A DNA stretch of 64,000 nucleotides, taken from assembly GCF_947179165.1 (NCBI RefSeq), contig NC_077238.1, positions 60,371,257 through 60,435,256 on the forward strand, given 5' to 3'. This document shows positions 1-10,648 of this stretch, one piece after another. The DNA is from Solanum dulcamara. Its lineage: Eukaryota > Streptophyta > Magnoliopsida > Solanales > Solanaceae. Position numbers and translations under genes: made by a program. Position 1 is the first letter of the stretch; the number at the start of each line of letters is the position of its first letter. The notes under the pieces were generated by a model. It was not told the origin of the DNA and ran no database searches. It was given only the letters and a program-made list of their open reading frames with translations.

Positions 1-234
1 GGATTGCCATATAACTTTGACACGTGGTGTGATTTTAGTGGCTTATTTAATTTGACTTGGATTGCCACATAACTTTGACACATGGCATGATTCTAATGGC
101 TCATTTAATTTGACTTGGATTGCCATAGAACTTTGACACATGGTGTGATTTTAGTGGCTCATTTAATTTGACTTGGATTGTCACATAACTTTGACACATG
201 GTGTGCTTTTAGTGGATCATTTATTTGATTTGGA
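1..234 (-). repeat. 58-bp tandem repeats in the LTR (3' copy)
   Basis: Units start at about 3, 61, 119, 177 and 234, each with the core GACTTGGATTGCCACATAAC. They lie in the upstream (U3) part of the LTR and continue past the window edge. Confidence 0.9.
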
Positions 235-322
235 TTGCCACATCATTTGGACTATTTGTTTGAATTTAATATAGTCCAAATTAATTTATGGATTTAAATT
301 CAATATAATTTTAATGTTTACA
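1..322 (-). repeat. 3' LTR of the Tat element, partial
   Basis: On the minus strand it begins TGTAAACATT at 322, directly after a polypurine tract, and runs off the left edge. It aligns without gaps to the matching end of the 5' LTR (13468-13789). Confidence 0.93.
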
Positions 323-335
323 AATGCCCCCTACT
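323..335 (-). other. Polypurine tract of the Tat element
   Basis: On the minus strand AAGTAGGGGGCATT lies immediately upstream of the 3' LTR start TGTAAACATT. This is the usual place for the plus-strand priming site and fixes the LTR boundary. Confidence 0.85.
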
Positions 336-665
336 TCAAGTCTTGTCAAAATATTTTATTTTTTGAAGACTGGACTTGAAGTATTATTTTAATTGAGATC
401 AATATTAAATTATACATTTAAATCTCGCACGCCATAATCGGATAAAGACCAAAAATTGAAGGACCTTATATAAACATGATGATCGAAGTTATAATAATAA
501 TAATTATTATATTCTTTAAGCTTGAAACCATAATTCACTTAGAGGGATAGTTAATGTCGGTCAATGACTACAATTAGTAGTCCAATAATTCAAGTCCTTT
601 TAGGAGTATAATTATTTTAAGTGTTTCACATGGAAACAAATACTTCCACATCAACCTTAAGGATC
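336..665. other. AT-rich 3' non-coding region of the Tat element
   Basis: No coding signal is seen. The stretch lies between the polypurine tract and the first TATA-bearing repeat unit and contains short runs of TAA/ATT. Confidence 0.6.
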
Positions 666-667
666 TT

Positions 668-676
668 TATAAATAG
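668..676 (+). promoter_or_regulatory. TATA box, antisense unit 1
   Basis: TATAAATAG followed 76 bp later by AAG|GTAATTT. Promoter function is inferred only from the motif and its repetition. Confidence 0.4.
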
Positions 677-890
677 GGATATGTTCTTCATATTTTGCAT
701 CAATTGCAGTGTTGCAAGCCACAACGAGGGAGCACAATATAAGGTAATTTCTTTTCCTCCTTTTTTAGGCCATTTTTTTGGCCGATTTTTTTTGGGAGAG
801 AATAAATTTGTACCATTCAACTAGAGTCCTTACTCAAAAAGTAATTATATTTACTTTGGGAGAATGACTTCTTCACCATCACTATTTGCC

Positions 891-899
891 TATAAATAG
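891..899 (+). promoter_or_regulatory. TATA box, antisense unit 2
   Basis: TATAAATAG with a donor-like GAG|GTACAT 93 bp downstream. Confidence 0.45.
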
Positions 900-1115
900 A
901 TTATCTTCTTTTTTTTTAATCATTGACATTGACAATTTTGATGCTCCTTTTTGCATACACCCTTGAGTTCATCAAGACACGAGGTACATTTTTATTTGTT
1001 TGGGCCATTTTTTTTAGCGGAGAGAATAAATTTGTACCATTTCACTAAGAGTCCTAACCCAAAAAGTAATTATAGTTACTTTGGAAGAAGAACTTCTTCA
1101 CCATCACTATTTGTC

Positions 1116-1124
1116 TATAAATAG
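1116..1124 (+). promoter_or_regulatory. TATA box, antisense unit 3
   Basis: TATAAATAG with a donor-like GAG|GTAATT 97 bp downstream. The solo LTR landed about 200 bp further on. Confidence 0.45.
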
Positions 1125-1321
1125 ACTCTCTCCTTTTATTTATTTTTACCATTAGCATTGACAATTTTGATGCTCCTTTTTGCATATACTCTGGAGTTCA
1201 TCAAGATACGAGGTAATTTTTTTCTGTTTAACTCTTTTTTTTTAGTGGAGAAAATAAATTTATACCATTCCACTAGAGTCCTAATGCAAAAAGTAATTAT
1301 AGTTACTTTGGGAGAAGGACT

Positions 1322-3684
1322 TGTAACACCCCCCAAAATTCTTCACTAAGATTCAGACCCTTCTTCAAATACGTGTAGGATCAACCCGACTATTGTGAAG
1401 TATATGCATGAGTTAGGATGAGTTCCCAAGAAATTGAAGAGTGTTAGAGGTGATGTGGGATCACAAAGGATCCCTAGAACCAAGCTAAGTCCAAAGAATT
1501 CGTCTTGGCTAAGTTTTAGAATGAGTCCGTATAAGGGGTCAACTTCTAACGACCATATCTTTTGAAATATGACGATCTGGGTGGCCCATGACCTATTAAA
1601 TGAAAGTTCTTCGAGTCTTCTTTCCAACGCCGCCAATATTGTAATTTTTGGAGTTTGGAGTCAAAAGTTATAACTATTCTAAGACGGACTAGTACTGGAG
1701 GAATTTCAGGCCTGGGTGGCAACTGCTGGAAACCTGGGCTTGGCGCCGCAGTGGCACAACGCGCCACTATCGCGCCAGGAACAAGCCTCAGTAGTTTGAT
1801 CCCTAGCGCGGTGCTCCACTATGAGATGTGTAGGATTTTCAAGCCTATTTTCCAGAACCCAGAAAATATAGGCTTGGCGCTGTAAGGGCGCGACGCGCCA
1901 CTATAGCGCCATAAAACAACCTCAGTAGTTTCGTACTTGGCGCGATGCGCCACTATCAGATATGCAGGTTTTAAGCCTATATTTGACTTGGCGCCGCAGT
2001 GGCGCAATGCGCCACTATCGAGCCAAGAGTGTTTTAGCCCCTTTTTCCAGATTTTCGAAGAAAGGGCAAATTGGGCATTTCCCAAATTATATATACACAC
2101 TAGCCTTGGATGTTTTTGGACCATTTTTCAGTTCCACTCTCTCTCTAAAAGTCTTAGAAATTCCCTCTCTTCTCCTTCAAATTTTTCTCCAACAAGGACT
2201 GTCTTCAAGAACTTCAAAGATTCAAACCGTCCATTGAAGACCTAACATCACGGTTTCTTCAAAGTCATCACCAAGTATGTAAGGCTACTCAAAGCATGGG
2301 TTAAGTCCACCCATGTGCCCTACATCTTCTTTGAGATTTATTGTTCATAAGAATGAAGTTTATTGATAGAGTTAGGTCCAAATAGGTCCTTTTCATCTAT
2401 TACCCTAATTTCTATTATATTGATGTTGTGGAGTCAAGAAAGTGATGTGCTACATGTTTGTATGAGTTGATTGAGATGAGAGGTCGAACATATATTGTTA
2501 ATTTCCTAACTATATTGATTATGATAAAGAATGTTAATTTTCTTAAATATGTTTCTTTTCTTGAATTGTTGATTTAAAACCTTGGAGTTGTGATGAGTCC
2601 CAAAAGATTTGTTAAATGAATAGAGGGACGATTGGATAGGTTTGTATGTTGTTATAAATGCATATTTAATCTACTCTTGAAAGATATCATTAGGATTGAT
2701 TGGATAGTATGATTGAAAGAGGTTTGATTGTGATAGAGTTGATGAGTTAACAAAGTTCTAAATGAGAATTGTCGATATGATGTGATTGAGTTGATTGGAT
2801 GGAGTTTTATGAGCATTGAGTCTTGGGAGGAGTATTGAGCACCAAATTAGGTAAGAGATGCTTCCCCAAAATTATTGTCCTGACATTATAGGACTTGATT
2901 GGCTTGGATCCATGATTGGTTGATTCGTTCATACCCTGGCAAAGTATGAACGGATGCGGGAACAACGTCGGTATGTTGTACTGTCACTGGCTCATAAGTG
3001 ATGGTTGTCGGATAAGAAAAACTCCCATATAGGTCTTGATAGTACTCTGAGTCGGATTGGGTTGAATTGTATGTGAATGGTTCCATCTAAATCATATTCT
3101 TGTTTAGACTTAGGACACTTGATTGAGCTGTTCTTCTTTCTGAGTTGAGATTCCGAGTTGGTTTGATTCTTTCTGATGTTGTTTCATTCGGCCATTTTAC
3201 ATACTCGTACATTCCATGTACTGACGCCATTTGGCCTGCATCATTTCATGATGCAGAGACAGGTACTAGAGATCATCAACCGACGCACCGTTGAAGATCT
3301 CCCCACTTCTAACTAGTTGGTCAGTCCTCACAGTTTTCGGAGGATACCAAGATTACCTTTATAGCTTTGTTTTGCTTCCTTTATTTTAATTGTTGGTAGC
3401 CATATACTTGTCATTGGCACTTCTTGGATTGTTGATAGAGGCTTCATAGACTAGAGCGTGGAAGTGTTAGATTGTTCGTTTTGTCTAGTTTTATTCTATC
3501 TAGTTGTTGATTGGGTATTTTTTTGGCCTTTTGCCCTAAAATTATGAATATTATTCTTATAATAGAGTCTTTCGTAGATTGATTGTGAATGAATGAAAGT
3601 GTGACTGGACCAAATGGTTCGTTTGAAGGCCAGAAATGACTTTCGAGTGCCGGCCACGTCTAGGGTACTTTCCCGGGGTGTGAC
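1322..3684 (+). mobile_element. Solo LTR of a gypsy element, TSD GGACT
   Basis: The 2363-bp unit begins TGTAACACCCC and ends CGGGGTGTGACA, the ends typical of Del/Tekay-type gypsy LTRs. It is flanked by a perfect 5-bp duplication GGACT (1317-1321 and 3685-3689). No internal retrotransposon sequence is present, so it is a solo LTR left by LTR-LTR recombination. Small ORFs inside are chance frames. It carries a GC-rich repeated motif (see 1738-2030). Confidence 0.93.
1738..2030. repeat. GC-rich GCGCCACTAT palindromic motifs in the solo LTR
   Basis: The motif GCGCCACTAT and its partner GGCGC(C/T)G recur at about 1760, 1896, 1948 and 2009, forming imperfect inverted repeats in otherwise AT-rich DNA, with CCTCAGTAGTTT repeated beside two of them. 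The block sits upstream of the TATATA at about 2090, so it lies in the U3 part of the LTR. Confidence 0.8.
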
Positions 3685-3711
3685 AGGACTTCCTCACTAT
3701 CACTATTTGTC

Positions 3712-3720
3712 TATAAATAG
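3712..3720 (+). promoter_or_regulatory. TATA box, antisense unit 4 (nearest to the antisense ORF)
   Basis: TATAAATAG with a donor-like CAAG|GTACAC 98 bp downstream. A T-rich acceptor TTTTTTGCAG ends at 4970, so an intron of about 1.16 kb over the tandem array can be proposed. Confidence 0.45.
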
Positions 3721-3879
3721 ACTCTCTCATTTTATTTAATTTTTATCATTGGCATTGACAATTTTGATTCTCCTTTTTGCATACATTCTTGAATTCATCA
3801 AGATACAAGGTACACATTTTTTAGGCTTTTTTTTTGGAAGTGAAAATATCACTCCATATGCAATAAATTTTTATTCCAT

Positions 3880-4855
3880 TGGAGTCAAAGGTGCTGCATT
3901 GTTTGAGCCAATAATTTTTTACATTATTCTTGACAAAGACTTTACATCGTTTGACTCAAAAGTGCCGCATTGTTCGAGCCAAAGTCTTTACACTGTCTAA
4001 GATAAATACTTTACATGCTTTGTGGCAAAGACTTTATACCATCTGAGTCAAAGGCATTTCATAGTCTAAGCTAAAGACTTTACATGATTTGTGGTGAAGA
4101 CTTTACACCGTCTGAGTTAAAGGCATTCCATAGTCCGAGCTAAAGACTTTACACCATCTAAGGAAAAGACTTTACACGATTTGTGGTAAAGACTTTATAC
4201 CGTCTGAGTCAAAGGCATTCCATAGTCTGAGCTAAAGACTTTTACACCATCTAAGACAAAGACTTTACATAATTTGTGGCAAAGACTTTACACCGTCTGA
4301 GTCAAAGGCATTTCATAGTCCGAGCTAAAGATTTTACACCGTCTAAGGCAAAGACTTTACATAATTTGTGGCAAAGACTTTACACCGTCTGAGTCAAAGG
4401 CATTCCATAGTTCGAGCTAAAGACTTTACACCATCTAAGGCAAAAACTTTACATAATTTATGGCAAAGACTTTACACTGTCTGAGTCAAAGATATTTCAT
4501 AGTCCGAGATAAAGACTTTATACCATCTAAGGCAAAGACTTTACATAATTTGTGGCAAAGACTTTACACCATCTGAGTCAAAGGCATTTCATAGTCTGAG
4601 CTAAAGACTTTACACCGTCTAAGGCAAAGACTTTATATGATTTGTGGCAAAGAATTTATACTGTTTGAGTCAAAGACATTCCATAGTCCAAGCTAAAAAC
4701 TATACACCATCTAAGGCAAAGACTTTACATAATTTGTGGCAAATCCTTTACACTGTCTGAGTCAAAGACATTCCATAGTCCAAGCCAAAGACTTTACACC
4801 ATCTAAGGCAAATACTTTACATGATTTGTAAAGACTTTCCACCATCTAGATCAGG
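3880..4855. repeat. 92-bp tandem array built from four 23-bp monomers
   Basis: The anchor AATTTGTGGC (and variants) falls at 4086, 4178, 4271, 4363, 4455, 4547, 4639, 4731 and 4823, a period of 92 bp. Each unit is four 23-bp monomers sharing AAAGACTTTACA. An irregular 69-bp step (three monomers) occurs near 4017. The array lies in the 3' non-coding region, where Tat elements are known to carry variable tandem repeats. Confidence 0.95.
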
Positions 4856-4978
4856 CATAGGTCTTGCTCAAAGAATATATTAATTCATTATTCAGATTCA
4901 TGACCATAATTGTTGAATTACTAATTTAGGAGCTAACAAAACATATATTTTTTTTAATTTTTTTTTGCAGATTGAATC

Positions 4979-5251
4979 ATGGTTTACTTTAGAGATTTGA
5001 CTTCTTTTTCTTCTTTAGGGTTGCGATACCTTGTGACATCAGATCATAAAGACAGTGAGGTGGAGACCATACTACTTGTAAGTAAGCCCTTAGCTGGTCA
5101 ATATACTGCTCCATGGCCATCTTTGGGGGAACTTCGTAGTTTAGATGATTGGAATCTTGAATATAATAGCCGTCCTCCCAAGACGTGGGTACTTTGTACT
5201 CCTAATCATAGTATCAAAAATATTGTAACTTCTTTACCATGTTTGGGGTGA
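4979..5251 (+). CDS. Possible antisense ORF of the Tat element (90 aa, unknown function)
   Basis: An open frame runs against gag-pol in the 3' region. The ATG lies 8 bp after a strong acceptor-like TTTTTTGCAG (ending 4970), so the start could be the second exon of a spliced transcript from the TATA units at 668-3720. The residue mix looks protein-like (LLVSKPLAGQYTAPWPSLG, then a W-rich middle), but I recognise no domain, signal peptide or membrane segment. Extra antisense ORFs between pol and the 3' LTR are known from several plant Tat elements, and the position fits. It may be truncated at the stop, since related ORFs can be longer. It could also be a chance ORF. Confidence 0.4.
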   Translation: MVYFRDLTSFSSLGLRYLVTSDHKDSEVETILLVSKPLAGQYTAPWPSLGELRSLDDWNLEYNSRPPKTWVLCTPNHSIKNIVTSLPCLG

Positions 5252-5940
5252 CGAATCATTAATGGAGAGACTCGATTTATCATAAAACAAACTTCTTAAT
5301 CTAAAACATATCCAAAATTTATAGTTCAAGTCCCTTAGGATCGTTCTAAACAAACTTCAAAAATGAATTTCACATGCAGAAAAGTTGACAGATTCATATT
5401 CGCATAATCTTATTAAAAAAATACTCGTATCTCGGCGTAGAGAAGCCGAAAAGAAGATTCATAGAATTACAATATGTACAATAATCACAGCTAATAGCTT
5501 TACGGATTTGTACGAATTTTCTTTGAAGTCAATTCAAATTCTGTTTTGATTAGCCCTCCCTAATTCACACGTTATATATGACAATCTACAAGAATATTGT
5601 GATGCTCAAATAATAGTGTGCCCCATTTTTTTTGAACTTATGATACTAAACTTAGGATGCAACTCACAAACTACGGTGAAGAAGGTTAAGAGAGACTATG
5701 ATTTCTTTGGATACTCATGCCACTGAACTCAGAATGTAATTCCAAGCGCCTACGTACCTCAGTGAAGAGGATCAAGTCATAAGGTAATTTTGAAAGAGTG
5801 ATTTTTTTGTCCTAACTTTTGCCTAGGCCACCTCTTTCGAGATCTTCAACCTAGCGGATATTGTTGATTTTTTTTTGTTTTTTTTGGTGCCGTGCACAGT
5901 TTATACTCTTGTGGGCCAGGAGTAACATGTAGTTTATGCT
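5252..5940. other. Non-coding spacer between antisense ORF and integrase tail
   Basis: No ORF above background. It contains a T-rich run near 5870-5890. Nothing else was recognised. Confidence 0.5.
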
Positions 5941-7072
5941 CGTAACTTAAGAAGCGTGTTTCTTTTCTTCAAGGATAGTATCTCTTTATGAACTTTCCAT
6001 TAATGGGGCCAATGCGCAATCGTTCTGAGTCAACTAGTTTGTAAGGGCCACTTGAGTATACTTCTTGTACCACATATGGTCCATCCCATTTAGCGGAGAA
6101 CTTTCTTCCAGACCGATAATAATTAATAATAGGCCTTCTTACAATAAGAACTTGATCACCTACTTAGAAGCATCTCAGACAAACTTTCTTATTAAAAGAT
6201 CGAGCTAGACGAGCTTGATAACATTCCAGACTTTTTTGGGCCTCTAGTCTTTTTTCATCAAGAGCCTCCAATTCTTCAAAGCATAACTGAGCATTTTCTT
6301 CATCAGTGAGTCCTTCTTGAATGGCAAGGCGTAATGAAGGAATTTGACGCTCAAGTGGAAGAACTACTTCAACTCCATAAATAAGAGAATAGGGAGTCGC
6401 TTGTGTTGGCGTGCGATATGTAGTCCTATATGCCTAAAAAGTCTCTTCCATTCTTTCATGCCAATATATCTTAGACTTGGAAATAACTTTCTTTAACAAG
6501 TTGCAGAGTGTCTTGTTAAATGCTTCAGCGAGACCATTAGCAGTCGCATAATACATAGAGGAATTGCGTTGTTTGAAGCCAAAAAGATCACATATCTTCT
6601 TTATTAACTTGTTATCAAATGGCTTGCCATTATTTATCAATATGTATCGAGGAATACCAAAATGGTAGATAATATTGACTCGAATGAAATTAGCGACATT
6701 CTCTTTCTTTACTTCTCTAAGAGAAATAGCTTCTGCCCATTTTGAGAAGTAGTCAGTTGCAGCCAGGATGTACAAATGTCCACCCGAGGACTTAGACAAT
6801 GGTCCAACAACATGCAAACCCAAAACTTCAAATGGCCATAAGTCAATCGTTGGGTGCAATACTTCTAGGGGTTAATGTATAAAATTCACATGGAATTAGC
6901 AAGCTTTACATCTTCAGACATAATCCAGACAATCTTTCACCATGGTTTGTCAGTAATATCCCATTCTTTTTATGTGAAAATGAAGTTTTGGCCCAAATTG
7001 ATGCGCTCCACATACTCCAGAATGTGCTTCTTGCATAACTTGAGTAGATTCATCTACCCCCAAACATTGTAA
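5941..7072 (-). pseudogene. Integrase of the Tat element, broken
   Basis: The core is open at 6434-6859. It shows the first catalytic Asp in LAATDYFSKW and the Glu in NGLAEAFNKT. The second catalytic Asp is replaced: the usual DNG reads NNG (INNGKPFDN), so this copy should be inactive. Upstream (6860-7072) the zinc-binding N-terminal part is frame-shifted; downstream (5941-6433) the C-terminal part is recognisable only through several stops. An active integrase would join element cDNA to chromosomal DNA in the nucleus. Confidence 0.8.
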
Positions 7073-7195
7073 GAGAACTCTATCAAACGACCGCCTGTAA
7101 AGTGTATTTTTATAATAAAGAAAATGAGGGGCTTATCGTCGGATCTCTGTCCTTCTTCGAAGGTTTTTTGGCAATATTCCATAACATAAATAATC

Positions 7196-7843
7196 TTATT
7201 GGTTGTCATCAATCGTCAATTTCAGCCTCCGAAGTGGCGATACTTGTTGAAATTCTTCTTCATGCTCATCTGGAGGCGGAGTTGTCCATCTTTGGTAAAC
7301 CACAACTTGCATTTCATCAGGCGATACTAATGCAGAGGCTAAAGCTGCCAATGCATCAGCCTTTTTATTTTCCTTTCTTGGGACATGTTGAATAGTCATC
7401 TCTCCAAACCATCCTATCATCTTTTAAGCATAATTGTAGTATGGGATTAACTCATGTTTCTTTACTTCATAATTATCCAAGACTTGATTGATCACCAAAT
7501 TGGAATCCTCAAAAACTTGTAGTTGCAATTGTTTCATATCAATGGCCATTTCAAGCCCAAGTAAGAGTGCTTGATATTCAGCAACATTATTGAAGCAATG
7601 TTATGTTAGAGTGAAGGAGTATGGCAAAACTTCTCCATGGGAAGTGACAAATACCACTCCAGTACCGGCTCCTTTATGATATGTAGCACCATCAAAATAC
7701 CTCTTCCAAGGTGGCTGAATTTTCTCTAGCATTACATCTTCCTCAGGTAATTCATTAGATAATTCCCAATCATTCCGAATTGGATAATTGGCCAAGAAAT
7801 CTGCTAGCACTTGTCCTTTTACTGCCTTATGAGATATATACAC
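7196..7843 (-). pseudogene. Second (archaeal-type) RNase H of the Tat element
   Basis: The N-terminal part (7601-7843) has YFDGATYHKGAGTGVV, the Asp-containing first strand of the extra RNase H. The C-terminal part (7196-7420) has HVPRKENKKADALAALA, with the final catalytic Asp region. The 180 bp between lie in other frames with stops. This extra domain between the retroviral-type RNase H and integrase places the element in the Tat group. Confidence 0.8.
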
Positions 7844-7852
7844 AATTTTAAA

Positions 7853-8995
7853 TTATTGAAATTGGAGGTACCACCTTGCTAGTTGATCACTTAAGACAGG
7901 CTTGGACATGAAAAACTTGATAGGATTCGCTTTAGAGACAAGTTGCACAAAATGAGCTTGAAAGTAATGCTTCATCTTCTGAATCGAGAATACGAGTGCC
8001 AGACATAACTTCTCAATAGGTGAATACTTGATCTCACTTTGTGTCATCATCCTACTCAAGTAATATAGGGCATTTTCTTTCCTTTTATTATTTGCTTGTG
8101 CGAGAAGTGCTCCTACTGACCTTTCTTATGTTGCAATGTATAAAATCAATGGTTTTCCAGGTATAGGAGCTATAAGTACTGGAGGCTTCATCAGATAAGA
8201 CTTTATGTTCTGGAAAGCATTGGTACAAGCTTGGTCCCATTCAAAAGAAACATCTTTCTTCATAAGGCGACTGAATGGTTGACATCTCCCAGCCAGATTT
8301 GAGATAAACCTCCTAAGGTATGCTAATTTTCCTTGTAAGCTTTTTAACTCATGAATATTTTTTTGCTCAGGCATCTTCAAAATAGCATCTATCTTATCTT
8401 TGTCAATCTCGATTCCTCGATGTCGAACAATAAAATTGAGAAACTTTCCCGAAGTAACTCCAAAGGCACATTTTAAAGGGTTCATTTTGAGTTGGTATCT
8501 TCGAAGTCGTTCGAACACCATTCTCAAATCTTGCAAGTGGTCATCACTCTTCCTTGATTTTACCACTAAGTCATCGACATAAAACTCAATATTTTTATGA
8601 AGCATGTCATCAAAATTATTCTGCATGGCTCGTTGATAAGTGGCCCCAACATTTTTTAAACCAAAAGGCATTACTATGTAGTAATATATACCTTTAGGAG
8701 TGAGAAATGCAGTAAGTTCTTCATCCCTTGGTGCCATGCGAATTTGATTGTATCCAAATGAACCATCCATGCAAGACATTTTCTCGTATCCATTCGTAGC
8801 ATCAATCATAAGCTCAGGGATTGGAAGAGGAAATTCATCCTTAGGGCATGCATTATTAAGATCTCTAAAGTCAACACAAACTCGGATTTGTCCATTCTTC
8901 TTTCTTATAGGTACAATGCTCAAAATCCATGTAGGATATTTGACTTCACATATGAAACCTGTTTCAATGAGCTTGTTAACTTCAGTTTCGATCAA
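7853..8995 (-). pseudogene. Reverse transcriptase and RNase H of the Tat element
   Basis: The RT frame 8126-8995 (289 aa) is intact, with VCVDFRDLN, MPFGLKNVGATYQ and the catalytic box FYVDDLVVKS in order. The end of RT and the connection/RNase H part continue at 7853-8059 in another frame (LCLALVFSIQKMKHYF). RT copies element RNA into cDNA in the virus-like particle. The intact RT next to a mutated integrase shows uneven decay. Confidence 0.88.
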
Positions 8996-9049
8996 AGGAA
9001 CTAGTTCAGGTCTAAAGCGACGTTGAGCTTATTTAACAGGATGAGTCCC

Positions 9050-9442
9050 TCATTTCATAGTAAGATGATGAACTGTAACTTTAGGGTCTAATCCTAGCAT
9101 CTCTTTGTAAGTCCAAGCAAATATGTCCCTAAATTCCATAAGTAGCTCAATATATTTTTTCTCTTCATCGTCATCTAGTGAAACACTTACATATGTAGAC
9201 CTTATATCATTATCAACCCCAAGATTTACTTCTCTCAATGCATCAACAATATTCTTTACCCCTTCCTCGAGTTCAGGTGGCGCATCTTCAGCATCCTCAT
9301 CTTCTTGAGGGTCACCATCATTAAAAGATATGTGATGGCATGCATGAATATCAACAAACCCATCCTCAATTTTTGCATATAGTGAAGTACTTTCCTTGTC
9401 ATAAATTGTGATTTGATGATCCCACACTTTATTCATCTTCAT
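9050..9442 (-). pseudogene. Pol segment upstream of RT (Tat element)
   Basis: A 130-aa open frame has an acidic middle (EDEDAEDAPPELEEG) and ends with FAWTYKEMLGLDPKVTVHHL, the conserved lead-in to the RT fingers. It overlaps the preceding frame by 14 bp and is separated from RT by a stop/frameshift near 9000-9050, so it is a broken part of one polyprotein. Confidence 0.75.
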
Positions 9443-10511
9443 ATCCCTCCCTAGTGTGAACTATGGTGTGAGTTCTTGCTCTCAGGATATTTCCACATGA
9501 AACTCCAAGTTTTGTTTCTCGCCTCATTCTAGAAGGAATCAAACTGGGGCAATTCTTGGGTGAATTATGCTCTTGAGCATGTACCCGTTCTTCCATCATT
9601 TTATAATTTCCTTGGCGCTTGTATTTCTTCTTTATTGGTCCTAATCGATCAAACACTGAAGTTTTTGGAGTTGATTCAATAAGCCGATCAAATATAGAAA
9701 TATTAGGCGTCATACCATTAAGTCGATCAAACACATAAGGCTTCTTGTTGAACATCATAGGTTCTTCCACGGGGGTAATGTAGTTGATGGTCATCCTTTT
9801 TATAAAGATTCGAATTGGCGATGGTTGTTTGTAACCCAAGTCTTCATGTGATTGCTTGACAACATACCCTCTCTCTATCATCATTTTTTGAGTTGGATTT
9901 AGGCCATGATTTTCCTTTTCAATAACTTCATTTGGAAGTTTCCCTATTTTAAAAGATTTATTAGGATTGTACCTTGCTTTCACCAACAACTTATATGCAT
10001 TTGGGTCAAAATCCTTATTTGTACGCTTTTTAGAAAGTGATTCATATGAATTATGATTTGATGGTCTGACAAATCCTTCTATTATTTTTGAAGGTGATTT
10101 GATTGTATTAATTTGCTTGATAGAAAATGTCAACTTGCTACTCTGCAACTCAGAGGGTGGGATCTTGACCTTGTTTGTCTTTTGAACATAGTGAGAAATA
10201 AGAATCGCTCTCTTACTTGAAGATGCCTCACTTGTCTTAGATATTTTACTCATATCTGAAGGTGTTTTATTATTTTCAATCATGACCCTCGCATTATCAG
10301 GTGCTACATCAACCTTTTTTGTGATATCAGCCTTTCTAATTGGTGTAGCATTGTCAACTTTGACTTCTTTTGAGATATGATTCTTTAAGTAGAATTTTGC
10401 ATCGGCAAAGTGTGCTTCTGTCTCGGTGAAAGGTTCATCATCAGCAACTACCTTCTTTTGAACCCCATCTTCAAAGTATTTGAAACAATAATGGTAGGTG
10501 GATGGTACCAC
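9429..10511 (-). pseudogene. Protease-RT linker of the Tat polyprotein, with FDRL repeats
   Basis: This is a 360-aa lysine- and serine-rich frame without a known catalytic motif, lying between the protease (near 10650-10740) and the RT lead-in. Near its C-terminus it has three short repeats ending in FDRL (YVFDRLNGMTPN, SIFDRLIESTPK, SVFDRLG). Function of this linker is unknown to me. A frame break at 10512-10648 separates it from protease. Confidence 0.65.
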
Positions 10512-10648
10512 TTTGTTCTCATGTATCTATGGCCTTTCTAACAAGATATTATACAAGGTTTTTGAGTCAATAGAATGCATCCATGCACTCGAACACATAT
10601 CTTCCATCGTTATATTTAATTTAACAGCGCCAATAGCTCTCTACCCCC

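Larger units (their letters stand above)
666..3840 (+). repeat. Four tandem ~225-bp TATA/exon/splice-donor units, last one split by a solo LTR
   Basis: TATAAATAG occurs at 668, 891, 1116 and 3712. Once the solo LTR and its TSD (2368 bp) are removed the spacings are 223, 225 and 228 bp. Copies 2-4 share about 100 bp after the TATA box ending in a GGT(A) splice-donor-like site (GT at 984, 1213 and 3810); copy 1 is more diverged with GT at 744. A gagaataaatttgtacca block follows in copies 1-3. The units run antisense to the host retrotransposon. Confidence 0.8.
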
